From Adiantum capillus-veneris (Eukaryota > Streptophyta > Polypodiopsida > Polypodiales > Pteridaceae), in assembly GCA_014529385.2 (NCBI GenBank), contig CM043966.1:142708211-142772210 (forward strand): a stretch of 64,000 nucleotides of DNA. The letters are read 5' to 3'. The notes beneath the pieces are model-generated. The model had not been told where the DNA came from. It worked only from the letters and a program-made list of their open reading frames with translations, and made no database searches. Of this stretch, positions 55,889 through 64,000 are shown piece by piece (within the stretch, counting starts at the first letter, position 1; each line of letters begins with the position of its first letter). The position numbers and the translations under genes were made by a program.

Positions 55889-56131
55889 TTGGGAGCTTCA
55901 TGGTTGGCTTTAATGGATGATCAAAATGGCCCTCAGTTCACTCCTTTTCATTTAACGCAAAGAATTCAGATTAATGTTCATGTGTCCAGGAAGATCTTTT
56001 TCCAGCAGCGCATAGTCTTTATGTTTGGGCCAAGAAGATTGAGAGAGATCCTGGAATGTCCTTTGCCTGTTGTCATTCCGATGATCAACTATGAAAACTC
56101 ATTTGATGTGCATGTGTTTGTCCTTATCTAA
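55889..56131 (+). CDS. Short ORF in the W1 leader (upstream ORF)
   Basis: The frame 55889-56131 encodes 80 residues ending YENSFDVHVFVLI; an internal ATG (MDDQNGPQFTPFHL) at about 55913 is the likelier start, giving 72 residues. W2 has the identical protein at 62967-63209 although the surrounding leaders differ at several bases. No domain is recognised. It sits about 100 bp upstream of the gag ATG and could regulate gag translation or be a relic of a larger ORF. Low confidence that it is expressed. Confidence 0.35.
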   Translation: MGASWLALMDDQNGPQFTPFHLTQRIQINVHVSRKIFFQQRIVFMFGPRRLREILECPLPVVIPMINYENSFDVHVFVLI

Positions 56132-56233
56132 AGTTGAGCTCCATTGAAGTTTCTGGGGATTGGGAAGTGAAAAGTTTTGGGTTCTTGCACGTGTGTTCGA
56201 AGGGGTTCTCAAAGCATCATAATTTGGGTAGCC

Positions 56234-58534
56234 ATGGCTTTCTCTTATCCCGAGTTTCATGGAAGAAGTGATGAAGATGTGGAAGAATTTTTGGAAAAGA
56301 TGGAGGTTGCCTGCATTAGCAACCAGATTCATGACCCTACGCAAATGTTACGCCTTCTCCAAATTTGTTTGAAGAGTGATGCACGAGCTTGGTCCAAAGC
56401 ATTTGAAGAGGAGTTACGTATGGCTGATCCACCTATAAGATTGAGTTGGGACAATCTAAGGCATGGATTGGAAGTGGAGTTTGTGAAGATAGAAGACCCT
56501 GACAAAGTGTGGCAAGAAGTACAGGCTTTGGTGCAAAAGGAAGGTGAGCCAGTAGATGCGTACATACGTAAGTTTTCATTGGCATGGGAGCGAATGTGCA
56601 AGGCTTTAGCACCACAGGTACCCCCGCCTGACATGATGAAGAAGGACAGGTTCTTGGCTGGTCTTTGGGAGAATATACGTTGGAGAGTAGAGCTAAAGAA
56701 GCCTAGGACATATGAAGATGCACTAGAGGTAGCAAGGAACAAAGAGTGGAAGCTGAGGAAAATGAGCCAGTTAGGGGTGGAGTCTTTGCCAATGAGGTCT
56801 GAATTTCAGCCTATAGAGTCTTTACAAGGGCGCATGTCAGGGGTTCATCATGAACCAGTGGTTCCTGTTACTACTCAGGTTATGCCAGCAGTGGTCACTA
56901 CAGCAGTGCAAGATGATGGCCTAAGGCAAGACATGAGGCAAGTGGTTGATCTGATGAAGAATCTCAGCCTAAACATGCTAGGTCAAGTGGGAAATAATCG
57001 AGGTCGAGGGCGGTTTGCAAATCAGCCAGGAGGTGAAGAAAGACCTAGGAATGGTGCTGGACAAAGTAATAGTAGGTTTTGGAGGCAGACGCCCACATGT
57101 TATAATTGTGGAGAGTTGGGTCACATCAGCCCGCAATGTGATAAGCCACCAAGGATGGGGGGAGACATGTATCCATTGCCAAGACAGGTGCTAACTAGGT
57201 CAAATGATTATGGCATCGAAATTAAGGGAGACGAAGGAACCAGTGGACTGACTCAGGAGGAAAAGGGAAAGACAAAAGTGCTAAGTGTAGTCACCTTGGA
57301 GAAGGCATCAAAGCTAGAGGATACATTAGTGATGCCTATTGGGAAGAGGACCACAGAGGATAAGGAAGGAAGAAGTTCCCCAGGTCCTAGTAAGAAGAAA
57401 GGAAAGAGCCATGAAGGCGAGGATGTCAAGGCCAAGAGGAAAAGGAGAGCTCGTCGAAAGTTTCATGTTTCAGATTTTCCACTAGGAGATGGGCAATTAA
57501 GCTATGACTTGAAGGAGGATCTGACGAGCAGGAAGGCAGATGTTACTTTTGGGCAGCTCATAGAAATGGTTCCTAAGCTAAAGCGACAGTGGAAGAGGAT
57601 GGTTAACCCAATGGAGAAAGAGCCAGAGAGAGGTTCAGTGAAGGTGTTGGCAATGGACGAGCTACCAGACATTTGTCCAATAGTAGATGTGTGGCATAAA
57701 AGGAAAAATTTGGGACAAGGTTATGTGGATGGCGGAGCCCAAATATGCGTCATAACACACTCATGCGTTGAGAAGATGGGTCTCACAGTGGCTGGGGTGT
57801 CAGGTTTTCGGATCAGATTGGCAAACCATCAAAAAGTAAAATGCTTGGGTGTTGTAAAGAGCTTAGAAGTGGAGGCATATGATGCAAAGGCAGTGGTTGA
57901 TTTTCATGTGATGCCAGCAGGGTTGGGAGCATATCCTATTATACTGGGCAGACCATGGTTACGTGCAGTGGGAGCTGTTCAAGATTGGCGACATGGTACA
58001 ATTAGCCTCTATGGAAAGACAGGTACCAAGAAGCTTTATAATATGGACACAAGGAAACGATTAGAGGAGCTTTATGAAGATGAGGATGAGTCTAGTGATG
58101 AAGACTCTTCCACGGTGACAGATGAGGACAGTGATAGCACTACCAGCAGTGATGAGGATGTTGATGTTGCATTTCTTTTGATGGATAAAGAAATCCAGGA
58201 GATTGGTTTAGTCGCATTTGCGAAGGAAGTTGAAGATGAAAGTGAAGGGCCTTATGAAGTGATTGAAGGGCTGATGCAAACCAAGGTTGAGTTTTCAAAG
58301 AAGCGGGAATTGATGACACAAATGATCAGTGGAGACCTCTCAGCTATGGAGAAGGAGATATATTTGCACATACAAGTCTATGCCAAAGTAATTGATGATT
58401 TTCTTGATGGGAGGTTGATAAATGGCATCTCTACAGGTTTTCCTTGGGAACCAGGTGGAAGCTTGATTAAGCTCTTGATGCAGGGAATGCAAAGTGTTTT
58501 TGTGTGGGATCCTGGTGGAATGAGCATCTACTAG
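56234..58534 (+). CDS. gag: Gag-protease polyprotein of W1 (intact)
   Basis: ATG 56234 is chosen (MAFSYPEFHG); upstream in-frame codons lack ATG. It encodes 766 residues. Order: Retrotrans_gag about 1-175 (FLEKMEVACI, YIRKFSLAWERMCKAL, LAGLWENIRW), RG-rich linker, knuckle CYNCGELGHISPQC at about 289-302 (CX2CX4HX4C), a basic region with KAKRKRRARRKF at about 400, protease with active site VDGGAQICVIT at about 498 and ILGRPWLRAVGAVQDW at about 570, an acidic segment (YEDEDESSDEDSS) at about 617-655, and a C-terminal tail ending WDPGGMSIY. DGG in place of DSG occurs in other plant gypsy proteases. The ORF is complete and recent, so it could be expressed; lacking RT and integrase, the element would depend on a partner. 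Confidence 0.93.
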   Translation: MAFSYPEFHGRSDEDVEEFLEKMEVACISNQIHDPTQMLRLLQICLKSDARAWSKAFEEELRMADPPIRLSWDNLRHGLEVEFVKIEDPDKVWQEVQALVQKEGEPVDAYIRKFSLAWERMCKALAPQVPPPDMMKKDRFLAGLWENIRWRVELKKPRTYEDALEVARNKEWKLRKMSQLGVESLPMRSEFQPIESLQGRMSGVHHEPVVPVTTQVMPAVVTTAVQDDGLRQDMRQVVDLMKNLSLNMLGQVGNNRGRGRFANQPGGEERPRNGAGQSNSRFWRQTPTCYNCGELGHISPQCDKPPRMGGDMYPLPRQVLTRSNDYGIEIKGDEGTSGLTQEEKGKTKVLSVVTLEKASKLEDTLVMPIGKRTTEDKEGRSSPGPSKKKGKSHEGEDVKAKRKRRARRKFHVSDFPLGDGQLSYDLKEDLTSRKADVTFGQLIEMVPKLKRQWKRMVNPMEKEPERGSVKVLAMDELPDICPIVDVWHKRKNLGQGYVDGGAQICVITHSCVEKMGLTVAGVSGFRIRLANHQKVKCLGVVKSLEVEAYDAKAVVDFHVMPAGLGAYPIILGRPWLRAVGAVQDWRHGTISLYGKTGTKKLYNMDTRKRLEELYEDEDESSDEDSSTVTDEDSDSTTSSDEDVDVAFLLMDKEIQEIGLVAFAKEVEDESEGPYEVIEGLMQTKVEFSKKRELMTQMISGDLSAMEKEIYLHIQVYAKVIDDFLDGRLINGISTGFPWEPGGSLIKLLMQGMQSVFVWDPGGMSIY

Positions 58535-58586
58535 TGTGCTACTGCTGAGCATGAATGCTCTAGCAGGCTAGGGGGTGGGCAAATTA

Positions 58587-59733
58587 TGTTAGGAGTTTTT
58601 TGGAGCAAGGGATTGCGCATATGTACATACCCATGCATGGTGCATCAAATAAAGTATTGCCCATTTTCCAGAGCCAGGTGGTTACGTGGGGCCCACATGT
58701 GTACAGGTAGGACACCATGTACATAGTGCATCGATTTTCATCGTTACTAGTACCATTGTGTTTTTCTACAATAAGGAGGAGTTGGTAGCACGTAAAACTT
58801 CTCGAGGAAGCTATCCGCGGGCCGACGACGTGAGGTCAACAGGTGCGTCAGATGGCATCTAGTGGCGTCAGGAGGGCGAACAAGGTCAATATTTGCATGC
58901 AGATGAGGACGGACACAACGTGGGTGTTTGCTTGTGAGAATTATGCAGAAAGGTCATCATGAGGACCTTTTTTTGGGGCCACTTCACGTGGTGGCGAGAT
59001 GCATTATTGGAAAAAAGCTGAGTGCCAGGTGTGCGAATGATGCAAAAAGGTGACAACTATGCACTGCGAGGTCAGTTTTTGGCCTGTTCGGGGTCCGTTT
59101 GAGGTCATCTAAAAGGCCAAGGGTGCCCAAGTAATAAAGCTAAGTTTGGGAACTGAAAAAACAGAGAGAAGACCAGAAAAAAACGTGGAGAAGAGAGGAG
59201 GAACAGCCGCAGGTGTGTTTTTGCCCATTTTGGAGCCTGTTTTGGCCGTAAACTGCTCATCCGAGGTCGGATTTGAGCACTTTGACATTGTAGACTGGGG
59301 TTTTGGGCCGTTCCGGACGCGATGGCGCTGTCCATTTTGCCAAATTCCTCACTCTTTTCCTGCTGTTTTTCTGTGTAAGTTCCTCCTATGAGCGAAGTTT
59401 CTGCTCCAGTTTGTGATTGTATCTGGCTTCTTTCACCCATAGTGTGTGAGCTATTTGCCCCATTGGTGTTGGCCCAAGCTCAATTGTATCTAAACATCAG
59501 AAATTCTCCTCTTTTGAGCTGAGTTTTTTGGGTGTGTGTGTGTGTGTGTGTGTGTGTCTGTGTGGAGTGGGCAAGTGGATAGTCTCTCTCCTCTCACTCC
59601 AGAGGTGTGTTCCCTGTCTCGGCCAGGTGTGTTGTCTAAGCCGAGTGGTGCCCCATAGTGTGTGTGTGTATCTTCCCAAGAGTGTGTGACGGGTCGTTAT
59701 AGAGGCGCTGTGTGTGTTTTCATCCCGCTCACA
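58587..59733 (+). repeat. 3' LTR of W1
   Basis: 1,147 bp. Differs from the 5' LTR at GTCAACAGG, CGAACAAGG, AAGTTTGGG and ACAGCCGC, plus one extra GT. Confidence 0.95.
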
Positions 59734-59737
59734 ACGG

Positions 59738-61085
59738 GAAACGAGAGATGAGCCCGGAAAGAACGAAACAAAAGAGTATCAAAGAAACAACGAGCTTAAG
59801 CTCCGGGGGATCAGTGCTAGTCGACAAGGTACACGAACCATTGGACGCACTGCTAAGAGCTTACAAAGCTAGGTTAAGGAACAACCAAACACAAGAACAG
59901 AGGTGGCTGACATACCCAAACGCGGAATTGGAAAAGCAGAGACTTGAAATGTGCCAGAGAATGATCGAGACTGCACAAGCCTTATTAGAACCACCAAAAG
60001 AAACAATGAATTGTGGAAAGGAAAACCCAATTCAGCAAGAGACTATCGTTTCATGGGTAGCTGAAAAGATTCCTAGTGCACAAAAGCCTGAAAATACACA
60101 AAAGGATGACCGCATAGTATTGAACACAACCGATCAGGAGATAGAGAGTTTTCATCCAGTCATACAGAGGAGTTACGAAAGAGATGATGATTACAATGAA
60201 TTTTGGAAACAAGTGAGAGAGGCAAACTTTGCAAACGAGCTAAGTTGCCAAGCTAATCAGACAAATTGGGAAAAGGACATCAGGAATCCTCCCATAGTGG
60301 AATTTGAGGCAGGATCTCAAGTGGACTTGGATTTGCAATCTTACTGGGGAGATGGGGGCTCTGTTAGAACAATGGAGAGCAAACCTCATTCACTGAAAAC
60401 CTTACCTTCCTACTTAGGAGAGTATGAAGCAAAATCCGAGATTAGAGCACTTCCCTCACGAAAAATCTCATCAGAAAAAGTCATGGACTCGCAAGGATTG
60501 ATAGAGATTTTGTCAACACCAGTGACATGCACTATCACTCTAGCTGAGCTTTTGAGGCTAAGACCACATATGTGGACCACTGTAGGAAAATGCTTGGAGA
60601 AATTCGGGATAACAGACCCAACATCGAGACTGCAAGAGAGCATGGAGGAGCTGAGCAAGCCACAAAAGAACGCTAAGCCGGTACCCTTAAACAAGGTCGG
60701 AGAGTATTGCGAAGGTGAAGAGGGGAATACAACCTTACCAGTTGAATTCCAAGGAGTGAACACAATAGCAATACTAGACAGCGGAGCTGGGGTAGCCATA
60801 GCTACAAAAGAAATCTGGGAAAAATGGGGGAAACCAGCAATAAGGAAGACTAGGTTGAAACTCCAATTAGCAGATGGACACATGGAGAAACCTATGGGGT
60901 TATTAGAGAAAGTTGTAGTGACTTCTTGCGGCATTGAATACGAACATACTTTTGCTATTGTCGATTTTGGCAAGGAGAATAACTATGATATCATACTGGG
61001 AAGACCATTCATGAGACAGTTGAAAATGGTCCAGGATTGGGGCTACGATCACATATACCTGAGAAGTATGGAAACCACTACACGT
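59738..61085 (+). pseudogene. pol: Linker and protease of element Z, between W1 and W2
   Basis: Resumes the Z frame exactly where W1 interrupted it (the codon after ESQN is completed by GGG). About 449 codons without a stop. A hydrophilic linker (RAYKARLRNNQTQEQRW, NEFWKQVREANFANELS) is followed by a retropepsin: ILDSGAGVAIATKEIW with intact DSGA at about 60775, and DIILGRPFMRQLKMVQDWG at about 60990. The ORF reading further to 61151 is W2 LTR sequence and should be excluded. The expected next segment, the WxPK repeats seen in B and the left-edge fragment, lies beyond W2 and outside the window. Confidence 0.85.
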
Positions 61086-62221
61086 TGTCAGGAGTTTTTT
61101 GGAGCAAGGGATTGCGCATATGTACATACCCATGCATGGTGCATCAAATAAAGTATTGCCCATTTTCCAGAGCCAGGTGGTTACGTGGGGCCCACATGTG
61201 TACAGGTAGGACACCATGTACATAGTGCATCGATTTTCATCGTTACTAGTACCATTGTGTTTTTCTACAATAAGGAGGAGTTGGTAGTGCGTAAAACTTC
61301 TCGAGGAAGCTATCCGCGGGCCGACGACGTGAGGTCAGCAGGTGCGTCAGATGGCATCTAGTGGCGTCAGGAGGGCGAATGAGGTCAATATTTGCACGCG
61401 GATGAGGACGGACACAACGTGGGTGTTTTCTTGTGAGAGTTATGCAGAAAGGTCATCATTAGGACCACTTTTTGGGGCCACTTCACGTGGTGGCGAGATG
61501 CATTATTGGAAAAAAGATGAGTGCCAGGTGTGCGAATGATGCAAAAAGGTGACAACTATGCACTGCGAGGTCAGTTTTTGGCTTGTTCGGGGTCCGTTTG
61601 AGGTCATCTAAAAGGCCAAGGGTGCCCAACTAAAAAATCTAAGTGTGGGAACTGAAAAAACTGAGAGAAGACCAGAAAAAACGTGGAGAAGAGAGGAGGA
61701 ACAGCCGCAGGTGTGTTTTTTGCTCATTTTGGAGCCTGTTTTGGCCGTAAACTGCTCATCCGAGGTCGGATTTGAGCACTTTGACATTGTAGACTGGGGT
61801 TTTGGGCCGTTCCGGACGCGATGGCGCTGTCCATTTTGCCAAATTCCTCACTCTTTTTCTGCTGTTTTTCTGTGTAATCTTCTCCGGTGAGTGAAGCTTC
61901 TTCTCCAATTTGTGATTGTATCTGGTATCTTTTACCCATATTGTGTGAGCTGTTTGCCCCATTGGTGTTGGCCCAAGCTCATTTGTATCTAAACATCAGA
62001 AGTTCTCCTCTTTTGAGCTGAGTTTTTGTGTGTGTGTGTGTGTCTCTGTGTGGAGTGGGCAAGTGGATAGTCTCTCTCCTCTCACTCCAGAGGTGTGTTC
62101 CCTGTCTCGGCCAGGTGTGTTGTCTAAGCCGAGTGGTGCCCCATAGTGTGTGTGTATATCTTCCCAAGAGTGTGTGACGGGTCGTTATAGAGGCGCTGTA
62201 TGTGTTTTCATCCCGCTCACA
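61086..62221 (+). repeat. 5' LTR of W2
   Basis: TGTCAGGAG ... CGCTCACA, 1,136 bp; shorter (GT)n than W1 (about 62027-62044). Confidence 0.93.
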
Positions 62222-62227
62222 TTCTTT

Positions 62228-62245
62228 TGGTGCCCCCACTGAGGA
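62228..62245 (+). promoter_or_regulatory. Primer-binding site of W2
   Basis: TGGTGCCCCCACTGAGGA, six bases after the LTR, like W1 and element Y. Confidence 0.7.
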
Positions 62246-62290
62246 CCTTCTTCGAGTACCTTCTGCTTCGAGCTTCGAGCTTCGAGATTC

Positions 62291-62398
62291 AGGGTTACAG
62301 GTTACAGGTTACAGGTACAGGTTACAGGTTACCGGTACAGGTACAGGTACAGGTACAGGTACAGGTACAAGTACAGGTGATTCACACAGGTACAGGTA
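62291..62398 (+). repeat. (TACAGG)n minisatellite in the W2 leader
   Basis: Five or six GGTTACA units followed by seven consecutive GGTACA units; the W1 version has no long GGTACA run. Confidence 0.9.
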
Positions 62399-62966
62399 GC
62401 TGGAGTACAATGATATACTAGCAGTGATGTCACTTGCAGTTGTTGTGGGTATGCATCACTTGGCGCCTATTTGAGCGCATTGTTTGTTGGATTGTACGTT
62501 ACTTGTGGAAACTGCCATTGTACGCCTTTGTGGAGCCATATATGGTTTTATTTGGCAGTCCCAGCCATTTCTGAGACTTGGTCTGGAAGATAGTCATTTC
62601 TGAGACTTGACTATACGCGATTTGCATTAGCTTTCGTGTGAGGGTCGATAGCGTGAGGTTTTTATTGAGCTGGGGGATTCTCAAATGTGGAGATCCTTTC
62701 GGTGATACAGGTAGCTGGATTACCCTTTTCGTGACCTCGCCATAGGCTATGTACTAGTGAGTCCTACTTGATGCTCGGGTTCTATTGTTGACAGTTTATG
62801 CATACATAGACAGTCTACATTTTGGGTTCCTACTGCTCTACTTCTGGGGAAACTCTGTCGAAATTTTCCCAAGTTATGATGGCTGGTTTTTTGGTATTTT
62901 GAGCCATTTATGCTGTTATGCTGCTGAAATTTTGGCAAAATCAGAGGTTGAGTCAGGTGTGCCTTC

Positions 62967-63209
62967 TTGGGAGCTTCATGGTTGGCTTTAATGGATGATC
63001 AAAATGGCCCTCAGTTCACTCCTTTTCATTTAACGCAAAGAATTCAGATTAATGTTCATGTGTCCAGGAAGATCTTTTTCCAGCAGCGCATAGTCTTTAT
63101 GTTTGGGCCAAGAAGATTGAGAGAGATCCTGGAATGTCCTTTGCCTGTTGTAATTCCGATGATCAACTATGAAAACTCATTTGATGTGCATGTGTTTGTC
63201 CTTATCTAA
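62967..63209 (+). CDS. Short ORF in the W2 leader (upstream ORF)
   Basis: Encodes the same 80 residues as 55889-56131 in W1. Internal ATG at about 62991. See W1 for comment; expression is uncertain. Confidence 0.35.
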   Translation: MGASWLALMDDQNGPQFTPFHLTQRIQINVHVSRKIFFQQRIVFMFGPRRLREILECPLPVVIPMINYENSFDVHVFVLI

Positions 63210-63311
63210 AGTTGAGATCCATTGAAGTTTCTAGGGATTGGGAAGTGAAAAGTTTTGGGTTCTTGCACGTGTGTTCGAAGGGGTTCTCAAAGCATCATAA
63301 TTTGGGTAGCC

Positions 63312-64000
63312 ATGGCTTTCTCTTATCCCGAGTTTCATGGAAGAAGTGATGAAGATGTGGAAGAATTTTTGGAAAAGATGGAGGTTGCCTGCATTAGCAA
63401 CCAGATTCATGACCCTACGCAAATGTTACGCCTTCTCCAAATTTGTTTGAAGAGTGATGCACGAGCTTGGTCCAAAGCATTTGAAGAGGAGTTGCGTATG
63501 GCTGATCCACCTATAAGATTGAGTTGGGACAATCTAAGGCATGGATTGGAAGTGGAGTTTGTGAAGATAGAAGACCCTGACAAAGTGTGGCAAGAAGTAC
63601 AGGCTTTGGTGCAAAAGGAAGGTGAGCCAGTAGATGCATACATACGTAAGTTTTCATTGGCATGGGAGCGAATGTGCAAGGCTTTAGCACCACAGGTACC
63701 CCCGCCTGACATGATGAAGAAGGACAGGTTCTTGGCTGGTCTTTGGGAGAATATACGTTGGAGAGTGGAGCTAAAGAAGCCTAGGACATATGAAGATGCA
63801 CTAGAGGTAGCAAGGAACAAAGAGTGGAAGCTGAGGAAAATGAGCCAGTTAGGGGTGGAGTCTTTGCCCATGAGGTTTGAATTTCAGCCTATAGAGTCTT
63901 TACAAGGGCGCATGTCAGGGGTTCATCATGAACCAGTGGTTCCTGTTACTACTCAGGTTATGCCAGCAGTGGTCACTACAGCAGTGCAAGATGATGGCCT
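63312..64000 (+). CDS. gag: Gag of W2 (cut by the window edge)
   Basis: ATG 63312. About 229 codons are visible without a stop, covering the Retrotrans_gag domain (MAFSYPEFHG, FLEKMEVACI, WERMCKAL, LAGLWENIRW). It differs from W1 at a handful of bases, one of which changes Ser to Phe (MRFEFQ versus MRSEFQ near 63872). The zinc knuckle and protease lie off-window. Confidence 0.9.
   Translation, partial: MAFSYPEFHGRSDEDVEEFLEKMEVACISNQIHDPTQMLRLLQICLKSDARAWSKAFEEELRMADPPIRLSWDNLRHGLEVEFVKIEDPDKVWQEVQALVQKEGEPVDAYIRKFSLAWERMCKALAPQVPPPDMMKKDRFLAGLWENIRWRVELKKPRTYEDALEVARNKEWKLRKMSQLGVESLPMRFEFQPIESLQGRMSGVHHEPVVPVTTQVMPAVVTTAVQDDG

Larger units (their letters stand above)
54030..59733 (+). mobile_element. 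Element W1: complete, young Gag-protease-only LTR element
   Basis: LTRs 54030-55174 and 58587-59733 begin TGTTAGGAG and end CGCTCACA. Over about 1,145 bp they differ by only four substitutions and one GT unit, so insertion is recent. The target duplication is ACGG (54026-54029 / 59734-59737), or AACGG if the terminal A is shared. Primer-binding site at 55181, leader of 1.05 kb, one intact 766-codon Gag-protease ORF, polypurine tract AGGGGGTGGG at 58570. No RT, RNase H or integrase anywhere between the LTRs. Confidence 0.95.
48846..61085 (+). mobile_element. Element Z: Gag-protease gypsy-like element interrupted by W1 and W2
   Basis: 5' LTR about 48846-49785, primer-binding site 49788-49805, leader with four CGCG palindromes, gag from 51219, two zinc knuckles near 53600-53740, W1 insertion at 54030-59733, then the protease to 61085 where W2 begins. 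The remaining part lies beyond the window. It is related to element B in LTR size (about 940 bp), primer-binding site, leader and Gag. No RT has appeared by the right-hand break, and the two relatives (B, left-edge fragment) have none at all. Confidence 0.8.
61086..64000 (+). mobile_element. Element W2 (right end outside the window)
   Basis: LTR 61086-62221, primer-binding site at 62228, TACAGG minisatellite, the same 80-residue upstream ORF (62967-63209) and gag from ATG 63312 to the window edge. About 2% different from W1 in the LTR by eye (for example TGTCAGGAG, GTAGTGCGT). Left flank CACGT (61081-61085) is the expected target duplication; its partner is off-window. Confidence 0.92.

Noticed and set aside
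56177-56233. Nineteen-residue N-terminal extension of W1 Gag
   Set aside because: The upstream start would be TTG; ATG at 56234 is the first in-frame ATG and is shared with W2 (63312).
61086-61151. C-terminal 22 residues of the Z protease ORF
   Set aside because: They are translated from the start of the W2 LTR, so the Z coding sequence should end at 61085.

Overview
The window is repeat-dense nuclear DNA from a land plant. The evidence is Ty1/copia and Ty3/gypsy polyproteins of plant type, primer-binding sites matching plant initiator tRNA-Met (TGGTATCAGAGC) and an Asp-tRNA-like 3' end (TGGCGCCGTT/CTCCGGGGA type), TG...CA long terminal repeats (LTRs) with 4-5 bp target duplications, and abundant (GT)n/(AG)n tracts. 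No rRNA, tRNA, organellar or bacterial gene was seen. I cannot name the species; a large-genome plant (fern, lycophyte or gymnosperm-like) fits, but this is inference.

Layout. 1-1.65 kb: 3' end of a Gag-protease-type element. 1.65-3.5 kb: 3' end and LTR of a second family (family X). 3.5-6.4 kb: a 180-bp tandem repeat and a decayed copia element. 6.8-13.7 kb: a minus-strand gypsy element (D) in which nucleocapsid runs straight into integrase, followed by a long third ORF. 13.8-17.2 kb: a foldback element, a spliced gene of unknown function and a broken copy of an unknown repeat-borne gene. 17.2-36.7 kb: a three-level nest. Element A (LTRs 172 bp, target duplication CCTAT) contains B (target duplication GCGTT), and B's 3' LTR contains copia C (target duplication GTTTC). 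36.7-43.2 kb: foldback, tandem repeats, a coiled-coil minisatellite ORF, a second copy of the unknown gene and a gag N-terminus. 43.2-48.8 kb: LTRs of families X and Y rich in microsatellites, and a Y gag cut by X. 48.8-64 kb: element Z, interrupted twice by the young element family W. W1 is complete; W2 runs off the right edge.

Functionally, nearly all coding capacity is retroelement Gag and protease. B, Z, W1 and the left-edge fragment have no reverse transcriptase or integrase in what is visible, so they look like Gag(-protease)-only elements that would need enzymes from elsewhere. Copia C is the only near-complete autonomous-type element and has five in-frame stops.

The most unusual signal is in the untranslated leaders of the related elements B and Z. 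Each carries a set of palindromes centred on CGCG: GATCGCGATC in B, six copies in a roughly 280-bp tandem array, and CATACGCGTATG in Z, four copies. Each family also has its own version (partial in Z) inside the LTR, about 340-350 bp from the LTR end. The flanking leader is related, yet the palindrome arms are completely different, which suggests a family-specific recognition or RNA-pairing element. A second unusual feature is a repeated W-[IV]-P-K ... QG-[FY]-[FY]-x-GN module after the protease position in the B/left-edge family.
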